Below the pieces are notes generated by a model. It had not been told where the DNA came from. It saw only the letters and a program-made list of their open reading frames with translations, and searched no databases. Made by a program: the position numbers and the translations under genes. A DNA stretch of 64,000 bases. Source: Lunularia cruciata (Eukaryota; Streptophyta; Marchantiopsida; Lunulariales; Lunulariaceae). Below, in pieces: positions 1-9,818 of this stretch (positions are counted from its first letter, which is position 1; every line of letters starts with the position of its first letter). The DNA lies in NCBI GenBank assembly GCA_948567375.1, contig OX419757.1, positions 17,064,974-17,128,973 on the forward strand, given 5' to 3'.

Positions 1-461
1 AAGTTACTAATTATTGGAGTAACTCAAGTTATTAGGCTAAAAGTCAAATAAAGTCAAAAAGCTAAAGGAATATCCATACTCATGGGAATATTCTCCTAAG
101 CATGTTGTCTTATCTTGACCCAACCACTAAGTCAAGAATTCCTTCACATGGTCTATCCTTGGACTATAAAAGAATCTGAAACAAAAATGCTTGTGGGTCC
201 AAGAGTTCTCAACTCTTTCCTCAAAGCCAAATACCTAAGAATAATATCAAGTCAACGAACTAGAATCTAAAATAGTGGTGCTCATCTTTTCTATTTCCTC
301 TAAATTAAAGTTCCTTCTATCTTAGTTATGACCAACTTTAGCTAATCATGATTGATGTAGAACCATCCTTTATCTTCATATAAATAAATTTTCTCAAGTA
401 CTTGTAATACCAAACTAAATATCACAATACCATACACTCCAAATACACAAATGGGTGTTAT
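1..461 (-). repeat. LTR of family C, cut by the left window edge
   Basis: This stretch aligns along its whole length with the two LTRs of the family C element at 11,107-11,798 and 18,259-18,950 (same landmarks: gtaactcaagtta, catgggaatattc, cttgtaatac). It ends at about 461, where sequence antisense to a family A reverse transcriptase begins, so it was inserted into that gene. It is more diverged than the two LTRs of the intact C element, hence older. Whether it is a solo LTR or one end of an element cannot be seen, because its other end lies outside the window. Confidence 0.85.
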
Positions 462-1089
462 TGATCCAATAGTCCATCCAACTTCCAACATCCAATGCAT
501 CTGATCATGAAGACTATTGGAGCATTAATAAGCCCAAAAGGTAGAACTCTCTATTCAAAATGACCATACCTTGTGCAAAAGGTAATATTTTGCACATCCT
601 CCCTATCAATGGGGATTTACCAATAGCCACTACAAAGATCCAACTCGGAGAAGTATTTTGTTACACTCAATTGATCAAGCAAGTCATCAATTTGAGGCAA
701 GGGATATTCATTCTTCACTATTTGTTATTAAACCCATAGTAATCAATACAAAAACAAAGTCATCCATCCTTCTTTGGAATGAATAGTACCAATGCTCCCC
801 AAGAAGATGTACAATGTCATATGAAATCCTTCTCCAACAACTCCATAAGTGTTGTTTGCAACTCCTTAGGTGAGAGCCACTAGATTGGTCTACTCATTGG
901 AATACTCCTTGGTAATAACTCAATCTTGAAAGGCATACCACGATCGGAGGGTAATCCCTTTGGTAGATGTTCTAGAAACACGTCCACAAACTCCTCAACT
1001 ATTTGATCAACCATTGCTTGATAAGGCTCTTGACTCTCCTTAAATTCTCCTTGTGCAATAGGCTTGATCCACACCACAAAAACATACTT

Positions 1090-1329
1090 ATCTTCCTCCA
1101 AAGCTTGCTATATAGTTGCTTCATTGGCAAACTTCCCATCTAAGGACTTATCTTCCTTCAAAGCTTAATCTATGGTTGTTTTCTTGACAAACTTCCCATC
1201 TTGGGATTTATCTTCCTTCAAAGCTTGCTCTATGGCTATCTTCTTGAAAAACTTCTCATCTTGGGACTTATCTTCCTTTAAAGCTTGCTCTATGGCTGCT
1301 TTCTTGACAAACTTCTCATCTTGGGATTG
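1090..1329 (-). repeat. Four 60-bp tandem units in the protease-RT linker of A1
   Basis: Four units of about 60 bp, each containing tatcttcctt, aaagcttgct and caaacttc, lie head to tail. The period is a multiple of three. The A2 copy has the homologous array at 10,258-10,437 with three units, so the repeat belongs to the family rather than to this copy. Confidence 0.8.
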
Positions 1330-1523
1330 ACTATTCTTAGGTGTCTTACCCTCAGGTACTAGACAACCTAATCAAAAATTCTTACCTTGGTGTTGTACTT
1401 GAATTTTTTGTCGGGTCCAATCAAATTGACTATTCTTAGGTGTCTTACTCTAAGGTACCAAACAACCTAATCAAAAATTCTTACCTTGGTGTTGTACTTG
1501 AATTTGTTATCAAGTCCAATCAA
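1326..1523 (-). repeat. 99-bp direct tandem duplication in A1 pol
   Basis: The block beginning attgactattcttagg at 1,326 is repeated from 1,425 with a few substitutions. The period of 99 bp keeps the reading frame. A2 has a single copy of this segment, so the duplication is private to A1. Confidence 0.8.
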
Positions 1524-1951
1524 ATTGAACCTTATGACGTTCAAGCCAAGGCAAACCCCAAATGGAATCATAGTGTAAAAGTGCTACTACAAACCTCATA
1601 CATTCCAAATACTCCTTTCCAACCCTAAATGTAATAGGATGTGAAGTACAGAATGCATAACACTTTCTACTATCTGTCATCATCAATCTTCTTCCAATTA
1701 TTAGCTTGATAAGAATATATAATTCCTTTACTAATTGCATGGACATTTAATTATTTGAATTTCTAGAATAAACCAAAATCTTACAACCATGATTAGATAT
1801 CATACCTTGCAAGTGAAAAAAACTTGCATAGATTGAACCTTTGATCCCATTGGAACTAATCAAGTTCCCAATAAGCGGCTTGAAATCTCCTACTAGAATT
1901 CCTTGTTTTCTTGATCATTTTGCTCCACAAAATCCATTTGGGCAACTTGTG

Positions 1952-3630
1952 TGGTACCCACATTTTTTGTTTTTTTGTGGTTTCCACCTCCTCCTCTTCA
2001 ATATGCCTCTCCATGTTGTTCAAAGATCGCCTGTACGAAGGCCGAGGGCCTCTAGGGAAACGAGTGCAACAATTGGTAGATATGTGCCCAATACGGCCAC
2101 AATTGTAACAACGGCGTTGTTCTCCTCGAGTCCCTTCTCCTCGTGGGACTCCATCTCTCCGTTCTTCTACCCGTCCTTGCTCTCCTTGAAGCGGTCGTGC
2201 TCCTCGATCCCGGAATCGAAGGTTGCCTAATTCCATCGGTACTGGTCCACCCATGTGTGGCATTTCTGCCCAATAATGTTGAGGTGGAACTACTCCTTCA
2301 CCTCCACCTAATGCTCCGGCTATTCTCTGCGCACAAGCAATAGCTTCAAATACCGTGCGAGGGTTTTGCACCATGACTTCTTGGCGAATCTGCTCTTTCA
2401 ACCCTTGTTTGAAATTGTCGAGAGCCTCTGCTGGACTCATGTCGGTAATTGCGACCTGTAGATCCAGAAATGCCTCCACATACTCTTGTACGCTATTCTT
2501 CTATCTTAATCCCCATAGTCGGGTTCGAGCCATCTGCACAGAATCTACCGATTGGAAATTCTGGAGCAGTCCTTCTTGCATTGCTGTCCATGTGACCTCC
2601 CTTCTCTCTGCCAGCATGGATCGTTCCCAAGCATCATACCATGTGAGCACTTTATCGGTCAAGTACCCACATGCAAACACGCCTACAGCATGCTCTCTGA
2701 TCTCGGTTGAGAACAATCAAAAATATCAATTTATTCTCGAGATCCAATTCTCCACTACTCCCATCGTACGCTGCCTCTTGTAAGGCTCGATGTTGCAGGT
2801 CTTCTTCATCCCGAGTAGCAATGTGGCTTCATCGTTGATAGGGTTCGTAGGCACGGGTGCCTCTCCAAGTACTTCAGTCGCAGGTATTGGGTTTTGAAAT
2901 GGCTCTTCTTCTTGCATGGCTTGATCGTTCCTGAGGATCTGCACTTGACTTTGCAATGTCTCCATGGTCATCTTAATCTCTCGAAATTCATTCAACATCC
3001 CTTGCATTCCTTGCACCAGCTCTTGCAACTGCGGATCTATGGTTCCTGCAACACCCAATTGCTAACGTCTACTTCAATACAGAGTCAATATAATCACTAT
3101 GGAAGGCGCACGAACTATTGGAACTACCATTGGGACCTCAGAAGCTATCACTCGTTGATAATACTCCTCACCAAAATTCCTAACCACAAAATCTCTAAAC
3201 ATCAATTTTGGCCTCACTACATAACGGATTTCTACTTGAGTGTTGAAAGGGAGAGGATTTGGGACATTCATATCCATATTATCATAATAGAATGTAGATC
3301 GTCAAATCCTACTCTCTGTCATATATCACCATAGGTAGAATCACCGGGTTTGGTGAGTTCATCACTCTGTCCATGAATTCCGCACCAAAGTGATAAACTA
3401 GCGATACTCTCATCTACTCACGCTGGATGTACATAACCTTGATGTAGAATGGGTTTGAGAATGGAAAGCTAGGTGCGGGAAATTGTCCCCCCGGCGCATC
3501 CATCCCATCCGCTCTCTAAAGTCCTTCCTAAGTCTAGCGATTACTCTATGTTCTCTACCTCAAATTACTCAGTTTCAGTAGTTCGTGTTATTCCAAGAGG
3601 GATGATCCACTCTCTTGGACTAGAACACTC
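1952..3630 (-). pseudogene. Family B1 Ty3/Gypsy gag, truncated and broken
   Basis: From 3,630 down the minus strand encodes a retrotransposon gag. There is an N-terminal segment with a coiled-coil-like stretch (EFREIKMTMETLQSQVQIL, 3,000-2,940), a central capsid part (WTAMQEGLLQNFQS; DMSPAEALDNFKQGLKEQI) and a CCHC zinc knuckle CYNCGRIGHISTNC near 2,110-2,070. The frame is split over at least three ORFs (3,058-2,726, 2,716-2,501, 2,479-1,856). Homology stops at 1,952, just after the knuckle, where family A1 sequence starts; no B protease or RT follows. The homologous plus-strand copy is B2 at 25.6-30.2 kb. Confidence 0.85.
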
Positions 3631-3642
3631 GCTCTGATACCA
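3631..3642 (-). other. Primer-binding site, tRNA-iMet type (B1)
   Basis: The reverse complement reads TGGTATCAGAGC, the usual plant initiator-methionine tRNA primer site. It sits one base inside the LTR end at 3,644, which fixes the element's minus orientation. Confidence 0.9.
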
Positions 3643-3643
3643 T

Positions 3644-4380
3644 TGTAATACTCCGAGGGCAAGAGAGAGAAAACACAGATTGCACACTCAAATATTCGAT
3701 GCCCCAAGGGAGCACCTTCTCTTTATTATATAGACAAGAGGATCTCATCCAAGGAAGCTCCACCATAGGATTAGGGACACAGATAGGTGACATGTCAGCA
3801 AGCTCCACCCTTGGATTACTTACTTGGATGGGTGACCTGTCTGGTCTAGGTCCTATCTGGTTGGTCAAACAAGTTTTGACCGGAGGGAATCTTTTAGGGA
3901 ATCTTCCTATAGGAATCTCAGAATCACATGAGTAAGGTACCTTTGGAAAGCTTTCGACAAGACAAACCAAGGAGGAGGGAAGGCCAGCCTTTCCTCCATT
4001 GGGGGGGGGGAATCTGCACATTTTCGAGGCCTAATTCATCCGTTTAGGCCTCTGAAATTGCTTTCAAAGATTTCAGGCATATTTCGATTCCTACTCTATT
4101 AGTAGAAGTCACTTTTTGGTGATACCTCTTTCTGATCTGTTTAGTCCATCATGTGTAACATCCTTCTAGATGTTACCAAACCAATTCTCACCTTTAAATC
4201 ATATGTCTAGCTATTGGTTCTAAGGTTCTCAAGTCTATTTCGGTTTCTGCCCTATTTGTAGAAGTACTCTTTTGGTGATACTTCTATCTGATCTATTTTG
4301 ACCATCATGTATAACATCATTCTAGATGTTACCAAACCGAATTTCACATCTAGATCATATGGCTAACCCTTGGTATTACA
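3644..4380 (-). repeat. Family B LTR (5' LTR of B1)
   Basis: On the minus strand the LTR runs from TGTAATACC at 4,380 to GTATTACA at 3,644, 737 bp, with matching short terminal inverted repeats. Its distal half consists of two diverged modules of about 155 bp (4,380-4,190 and 4,190-4,040). Each begins near a tagccatatgatct-like motif and ends with 'tacttctactaatag'. A TATA box lies near the gag end. A poly-G run is at about 4,001-4,009. Other copies: 23,093-23,524, 23,915-25,398, 34,601-35,075, 55,129-55,862. Confidence 0.88.
3721..3732 (-). promoter_or_regulatory. TATA box of the family B LTR
   Basis: The minus strand reads TATATAATAAAG about 80 bp before the LTR end. The same motif is conserved at the same place in other B LTRs (35,028-35,040 and 55,752-55,765), as expected of a U3/R promoter. 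Confidence 0.6.
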
Positions 4381-7269
4381 ATGTTTAAGAGAAGAAGTAA
4401 GCACTGGAAGTCAAATTGCGGATGAAGAATGGACGGAAGTAACTTCAAAGGACATCCAAAGAAGACAACATTGGATCCAATGATGGAGGTACTCGGAAAA
4501 GGAGTACGACGAAAGAAGTCCGAAGAGCACCGTCTTCGGGTCGGAAGGCGCAGAAGATACAAAGACCGTTTAACAACCTTGGTACGTGGCAAGAAAGTAC
4601 ATTTCAAGAAACGGCGGAGGTAGAAGAAGCATGTCTTGACAGTGACCGGGATTTACACATGGAAGAAAGAAAGTCAAATTTGAAATTGACTGAAGATTTG
4701 GATTTCAAATTTGAAATTGACTACAATTTGGAGTAATATAAGATTGCGACTGCGCAAGGAAAAGTTGAATGTGCCAAGTAAATTTCCAATCCCTTTGAGT
4801 AGTCGTCCTGCAGTAATGCGTGTCTGGAAGCCCATCGAGAGTGAAATTTTCCAAAATCCCAAGGGAGTTAGAGTGTCTCATCCAAGAGAAGGTATCATCT
4901 TCCAGCATCGTAGAACAAGAGAATAGATTATGGCAAAGAAAGTGGCCAACGCGCTGGCGGTGCAAAGTTTTGCAATTCAAAGATTAGATGTAGTAGTGAG
5001 AATCAAAGTCTTGACTAGACTTTGTATTACCTTCTTAGCATGGAACTGGAATTTCAATTTCCCGAGAGTGACGGCAGAAATAGCTGCCAGTAATTGTGAG
5101 GAGGGTCCCAAGGTAGAAGGGAAGAGACGGAATCCAGCTCGATGGACTGAGTCAGATTGGAGGTTAGTATTGGGGAGAGAAGCAAGAGAGCCAACGGGGA
5201 TCACCTTCTATTGAAAGTGTGATGCTGCAGAGGAGACTGCGGAAATTTGCAATTCATTTTTTGCTCCAAGAACAATGAATGGATACAAGGTGGAGTCCTA
5301 TCGGGATCCGATTCGGAGAAGCATTGTGGGGGCGATGATGGCCATGTTCAAGCCAGAACGAACCACATATGTGAACATGCAGCAAGTTGTTTTCTTCCAC
5401 CAAATGTTTGCAGGAGTTTTGGTGAATTGGGCGAAGTGCTTCTACCACCGAACAAGGCAGATTGTGATCAATTGGCGAACGGGTTCTCCACCACATTATT
5501 TTGCACCGTTTGCAACACATTTCTACTTCGGGTTGAACCTGCTGACAGAAGAGGAGCGTCATTGTATGGTGTCTCAGGTTCATCCAAACTTATGACAAGA
5601 AGCAGATGAAGAAGAGCGCCAATATATGCTGCATTTGCAAGCCAACGATGAGTATTTCTTGATGACCGGACAGTGGAAGGTCAAAGAAATCACCAATCCA
5701 AAGATGAAGAAACGCGGCAAATGTGAAGAAGCAAAGTCACCTCCCACTCAACAAAAGACTCAACGGCTGATTATGAAGAATACAAAGATGGTGAGAGAAG
5801 CATCATTGGGATCAAAGTCTGAGGAAGAAACCAAGTCGCAAGAGGAGGAATCCGAAGAAGAGGAGCTCACCTTAAAAAGTGAGGAGTCCGGAAGCGATAG
5901 TGAAGGAGAGCCAGAAGTTCAACAATCGGTGGCAGTCAGTGAAGATTGTCAGGCAATTGTGGTGAACAAGCCAAAGCCAGAGGAGAAGGAGGAGTATCCA
6001 GCGGGACCAAGTTCAAGAGGCAAAGACAAAGAAAGTACAGAAACAATGTCTTTGAAGATACAAAGATCCCGACTTTGCATGAAGGAGCCAATGACGGAGG
6101 TGAAGACTCAAGACAAAGATGGCGATGAAGACGAAAAGAACTTTGGTGGGATATGGTACTTGACAAAAGTGGTCACACCATTGCTGGAGCTACTAAAGGA
6201 GCATCGGAAGGAAATTCCCCAAGATCGTAGGAGGGGGATCAATGAGTTGCAAGTGGTGATGCATTTGCTGAGTGAAGTGAAGGGGTTGCAGGAGCAACAA
6301 GTCCAAAGAAGTGAAGAAGTGGAAGAACTTTGGCGGGAGGAAGGCTTGAAGAAGAAAGCTTTCACAATGTTACAAAAGCTGTAATGTAAAAGAGAAAAAT
6401 TGCAGAGGCAAACCGGAGAATTAACGGAACATGCAATGTGGCTGAGCAAGATGAAGGAGGAAGTGAGTGATGTGCACATCGAGAATGTCCATTTGAAGGC
6501 GATGACCATCGTAATGGAGTAGGAGTTGGATAGCTTGAAGAAGAGTGCAGCGGGGAAGGATCAAGCATGGCAGAGGGAGTTAGCAGTCAGGCAAGAAGAA
6601 GAGAAACAATTACAAGAACTTGTCAGGAGCGTGGAAATGCAAAACACACAGTATGCAAAAGAGAAGAAGATGCTTGCTGTAGAGTACAAAGACGAGTTGA
6701 AGATGTATTGGGTGGAGTTGAAGGTAGAACGTTCTTGAGGAGATGCATCGCAATCAGTGGGAGAAGTTGCAGGGAAGTTGAGAGCACTTCTAAGCACGGA
6801 GGCTGAAGGGAGATTGGAAGAAGCCCACCTACATGAGTTGAAGTTGCTTGTGCAGGAAGCTCGTAAGAGAAAAGCCAAGGATGTGGACATGAACACCTTG
6901 TTGATCCGATTGAGAGCGCGTGTAGATCGGAAGATGTTAGAAGTAGAGAATAATGTTAGTCTTTGATTAGATTTAGTCAATTCAGAGTTAGAGAAAATTT
7001 GGAATAGTGTGACAACGGAGCAAAAACCCAATGTTGCAGAAGTAAGAGTTCAAGTGTCATTAGACTTGATAATTGACACACTAGAGAGGAGTGGGTCAGG
7101 AGATAGAGAGTTAGATAAGTCACTCCTTAATGCAATTGTAGTTCCTAGTGTAGAAGTAGTAGAATTAGTGAAGGACTTGGTAGAATTAGCTATACCCGAA
7201 GAAGGAGAAGTGATAGGAAGATCATCGAGTTTGGAAGCTGATGATGAGGTAGACATTGGATCGGGATAA
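4381..7269 (+). pseudogene. Orphan ORF 'H': long single-frame coding relic with acidic and coiled-coil regions
   Basis: One reading frame runs unbroken by indels from 4,381 to 7,269 (about 960 codons) but contains roughly ten internal stops. Most of those I inspected sit where CGA, CAG or CAA could have become a stop by C-to-T. Seen in order: a basic N-terminus (RRRRYKD), a central domain with YHRTRQIV and a HYFAPFATHFY segment (5,275-5,595), a Glu/Ser-rich acidic region (5,820-5,930), and long coiled-coil stretches rich in E, K, L and Q (6,180-6,960). I do not recognise a named domain. It resembles, from memory only, predicted proteins of liverwort genomes that look transposon-derived. It lies inside the A1 element directly against a B LTR. 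Confidence 0.6.
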
Positions 7270-8088
7270 GTACCAATTTTGAGATAGGAAGAGGCAGATA
7301 TAAGAAGATAGATTGTTTGTTTGGATTTGCAGGTAGGAAGAGATGTTAGGAAGCGGTGCATAAGTAAGAAGAAGTGCCGTTTGCTTCAGTATTTAAGGGG
7401 AGCATTCGCAGTCTCATGTTGTTCAATATTCAAATTTCTGAAGATAGATAAAGCGAAGTGTTGTATTCAGTGCTCGTTGCTTAAGCTTAATTTCTCTTGT
7501 CAATTTTGTGTTCATAGTTGTAAGTGTGTGGAGAATTCCAAAAAGCGAGTCAGTGTGTCTATGGATGTTGGATTCTGCAGCCTTGATCTTCATTCTGTGT
7601 GTTTGATCCTAAGTGAAGTACATCGGAGCAATGCCTTGATAGATCTGAGAGGAATTGTAGTGTTGGTAGTATTCTGCATTTGTGAGTGCAGCAATGCAAT
7701 GAGTGCGAAGTTGATGTGAAGCAATTTTGATCGAGGAAGTTGTGCCTTCAGTGGAGGGGTGGAACACAATTCTGAGGTGAAATCATTGTTCGGAGTGAAG
7801 TGCCGTCTTCGGGAGAATCTGAATCATCACAATCAAGAGTTGTTTGGATAGAATTTGCTATGTTATGATTATGTGTGTATGTGTGTGTGTATTTGTGATA
7901 AGTTGTCAAGATTGTGAGCTTGTTACTCTCTTCTGGGTGTATTTTCTACTTGAGAGATTAAAGAAGAAATCAAGAAGAACTACATTGTGACTTTTGACTT
8001 TGTATTTGACCAATTCTGAATCGTATCTCTGCGGGAACAAACTTTACTTACTTGATTACCGCAAAAGTGATATTTTCCGGGTTGTCAC
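7270..8088 (+). other. 3' non-coding part of H; ends in TTGTCACA at a target duplication
   Basis: No convincing ORF. A (GT)n run lies at 7,871-7,892. The stretch ends GGGTTGTCACA at 8,088. Immediately after it family A1 gag resumes with acttgtc, while A1 stops at 1,951 with acttgt. The shared bases are consistent with a 5-bp target duplication (acttg) around the whole 1,952-8,088 composite. A purine-rich run followed by TGGAACAC near 7,752-7,765 could be a polypurine tract and LTR start, but no second LTR was found to confirm it. Confidence 0.45.
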
Positions 8089-8258
8089 AACTTGTCAAGG
8101 TCATCCATTCTTGATTGGACATTCAGTAATGTGATGTCCAATTTGGTGATTATAGAAATAACCATCATTTTGTCATAAGTTTTCTCTATCTATGGTACCA
8201 AGTGGTCTCCATTGAATGGCATCAATCTCCATTGGTGTTGACTTCTCTACATGTTTGT
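8089..8258 (-). pseudogene. Family A1 gag C-terminal fragment
   Basis: Antisense to the zinc-knuckle end of A-family gag. It aligns with A2 at about 9,690-9,600, including the segment around the ECP of the knuckle. It is cut at 8,088 by H and at 8,258 by the A2 insertion (TTTGT, 8,254-8,258). Confidence 0.8.
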
Positions 8259-8621
8259 TGTAACAATATAGAGTTTAGCAACAAATTTAGTCGGGCTTAC
8301 AAAGTAGAGAATAAGACAAAATAGCCTAGAATATTCTAGAAGTATCTAAGAAGCTTCTTGGGAAGCTTCCCAACTAGTTAACTTATGCCCTAAACAGGTA
8401 GCTTCTAGAAGGAAGCTTCTTGAGAAGCTTCCTGGTTAACTTGGCTTGCACTCCAAGAAAGCGGCTCAAGGAAGCTTCTTGAGAAGCTCCATGGGTCTTG
8501 TATGCTATCTATAAATACCAAAGCCAAAGCTCATGCTAGGCATTTGGAGTTTTCCCTCATTCAAGTATCCCAATGTGAGGTTCCATTCTCCTATTTCTCT
8601 CCTCGGTTTTGGTCTTTTACA
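8259..8621 (+). repeat. 5' LTR of A2
   Basis: 363 bp, TGTAAC...TTTACA, rich in aagcttcttgagaagctt-type palindromes. It differs from the 3' LTR (409 bp) mainly by lacking a block of about 46 bp (agcttctagaagcttttaac..., 21,399-21,445), which duplicates neighbouring LTR sequence. A TATA element, TATAAATA, is at 8,510-8,517. Confidence 0.9.
8510..8517 (+). promoter_or_regulatory. TATA box of A2 5' LTR
   Basis: TATAAATA about 110 bp before the LTR end. The same box is present in the 3' LTR (about 21,550) and the solo LTR (about 52,762). Confidence 0.55.
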
Positions 8622-8622
8622 T

Positions 8623-8634
8623 TGGTATCAGAGC
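8623..8634 (+). other. Primer-binding site, tRNA-iMet type (A2)
   Basis: TGGTATCAGAGC begins one base after the LTR end at 8,621. Confidence 0.92.
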
Positions 8635-8892
8635 AGGAATGGGATGGAGGGAATTTATGGACCACCAAATCCACTTTTGCCAAACCATTGGGACTTTCAT
8701 GTCCAAATATTACCAAAGCATCATTTCACACAATTCATCACCTCGCGCTTTGGGCAAGATTTTCTACATATGATCATCGTGTCAAAGGGACCCTTGATAC
8801 TTCCAATTGTAACTTATGGAGAAAGGTGGATGTGTTGTTTCTAAGTGTTAATCAATTAGATAAATTGAGAGTAGTAGAATAGAGTAGTAGCG

Positions 8893-9817
8893 ATGGCGGC
8901 AATACCGGATGTTATCCTTGCAATGCAACAACAAATTGAGCATCTTACTCAATTGTTGGATGAATGAGACCACCAACAACAAGAACAGATAGACAGAGTG
9001 CCAATTTGGGATAGAGAAGATTGCATTCGATTTCCAAAACCCAAGGTGTTTGAAGGCAAGAATCTTCCAGGCACAGTGGAGAATTTTGTATTTGACTGCG
9101 AATATTACTTTGAAGCCACCAATCTTCAAGATGAGCAGAAACAAATTCTCTTGGCTTCTAGCCAATTAGATGGTGTGGCAAAACTTTGGTGGCGATTCTG
9201 AGTAGAAAGAGCTGAACAACAAATTGTTACACCGATTTCGACATGGTCAGAATTCAAGGATGCAATACTTGGTTGATTTCAAACTATAAATGCCACCCAA
9301 GCCGCACAAGATAAATTGGCGGAGTTGAGGCAGATTGGCTCAGTGAGAAGCTACATCACACAATTTCAGAACATCATCATGCAGATTCTAGATATCCAAG
9401 AAGGTGAAGTTCTAGATTGATTTGTGCGAGGATTGAAGTCACGAACTAAATTGGAGGTGACCATGCGGGAGCCACAGAACATAGAAGAAGCCATGCAATT
9501 GGCTGAGCGTTTTGATTCCTTGGTTGCAACAACTTGGTCTTGACCTCGACCTACACAAAGCCTACCAATACCACGAGTGGAAGAACCAGTACCAATGGAG
9601 ATTGATGTTATCCAACAAAGACCACTTGGCACAGCAGATAGAGAAAGATTACGACAAAATGGAGGTTGTTTTTATTGTCACCGGTTGGTGCATCGCATTA
9701 CTGAATGTCCACTCAAGAATAGACAATGTTGACAAGTTGCCCAAGTGGAGGTTGTGGAGCGGAATGATCAGGGAAACAAGGAATCCCAGTAGGAGATTTT
9801 GAGCTGCCTACTGGGAG
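8893..9817 (+). pseudogene. A2 gag with CCHC zinc knuckle, broken by stops
   Basis: A gag reading frame begins ATGGCGGCAATACC at 8,893, after a short leader ORF (8,641-8,844) of unknown meaning. It has a capsid-like region (FPKPKVFEG; LDGVAKLWWRF at 9,160-9,200) and a zinc knuckle CFYCHRLVHRITECP at about 9,667-9,711. The knuckle's usual glycine positions are replaced, although C, C, H and C remain. Stops at 8,965 and 9,201 are TGA where CGA is plausible. Frame breaks separate the capsid and knuckle parts. Gag would package element RNA. Confidence 0.8.
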
Positions 9818-9818
9818 C

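Larger units (their letters stand above)
462..1951 (-). pseudogene. Family A1 Ty3/Gypsy pol fragment: protease to reverse transcriptase start, decayed
   Basis: Read on the minus strand from 1,951 down, this carries the end of gag, a retropepsin region (residues matching MSMQLVKEL and GLPWLERHKVQFDW, 1,746-1,510), a charged repeat linker, then the start of a reverse transcriptase (LPRSIPMSRPI around 890-950 and further pieces to 462). It is a diverged homologue of the plus-strand A2 element at 9,819-11,106. The frame is broken by stops and indels, so it cannot make protein. It is the 3' half of the A1 element whose gag and 5' LTR lie at 8,089-8,258 and 21,669-23,092; the segments are separated by later insertions. 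Confidence 0.85.

Noticed and set aside
1841..2783. Plus-strand ORFs of 129 and 142 codons
   Set aside because: Antisense shadows of the B1 gag, which has the zinc knuckle and capsid motifs on the minus strand.
4381..7269. Reading the internal stops of H as recoded or edited codons (as in U-to-C editing of some plants)
   Set aside because: That editing is organellar; this is nuclear repeat DNA, and many neighbouring retroelements carry the same kind of stops, so deamination decay explains it.
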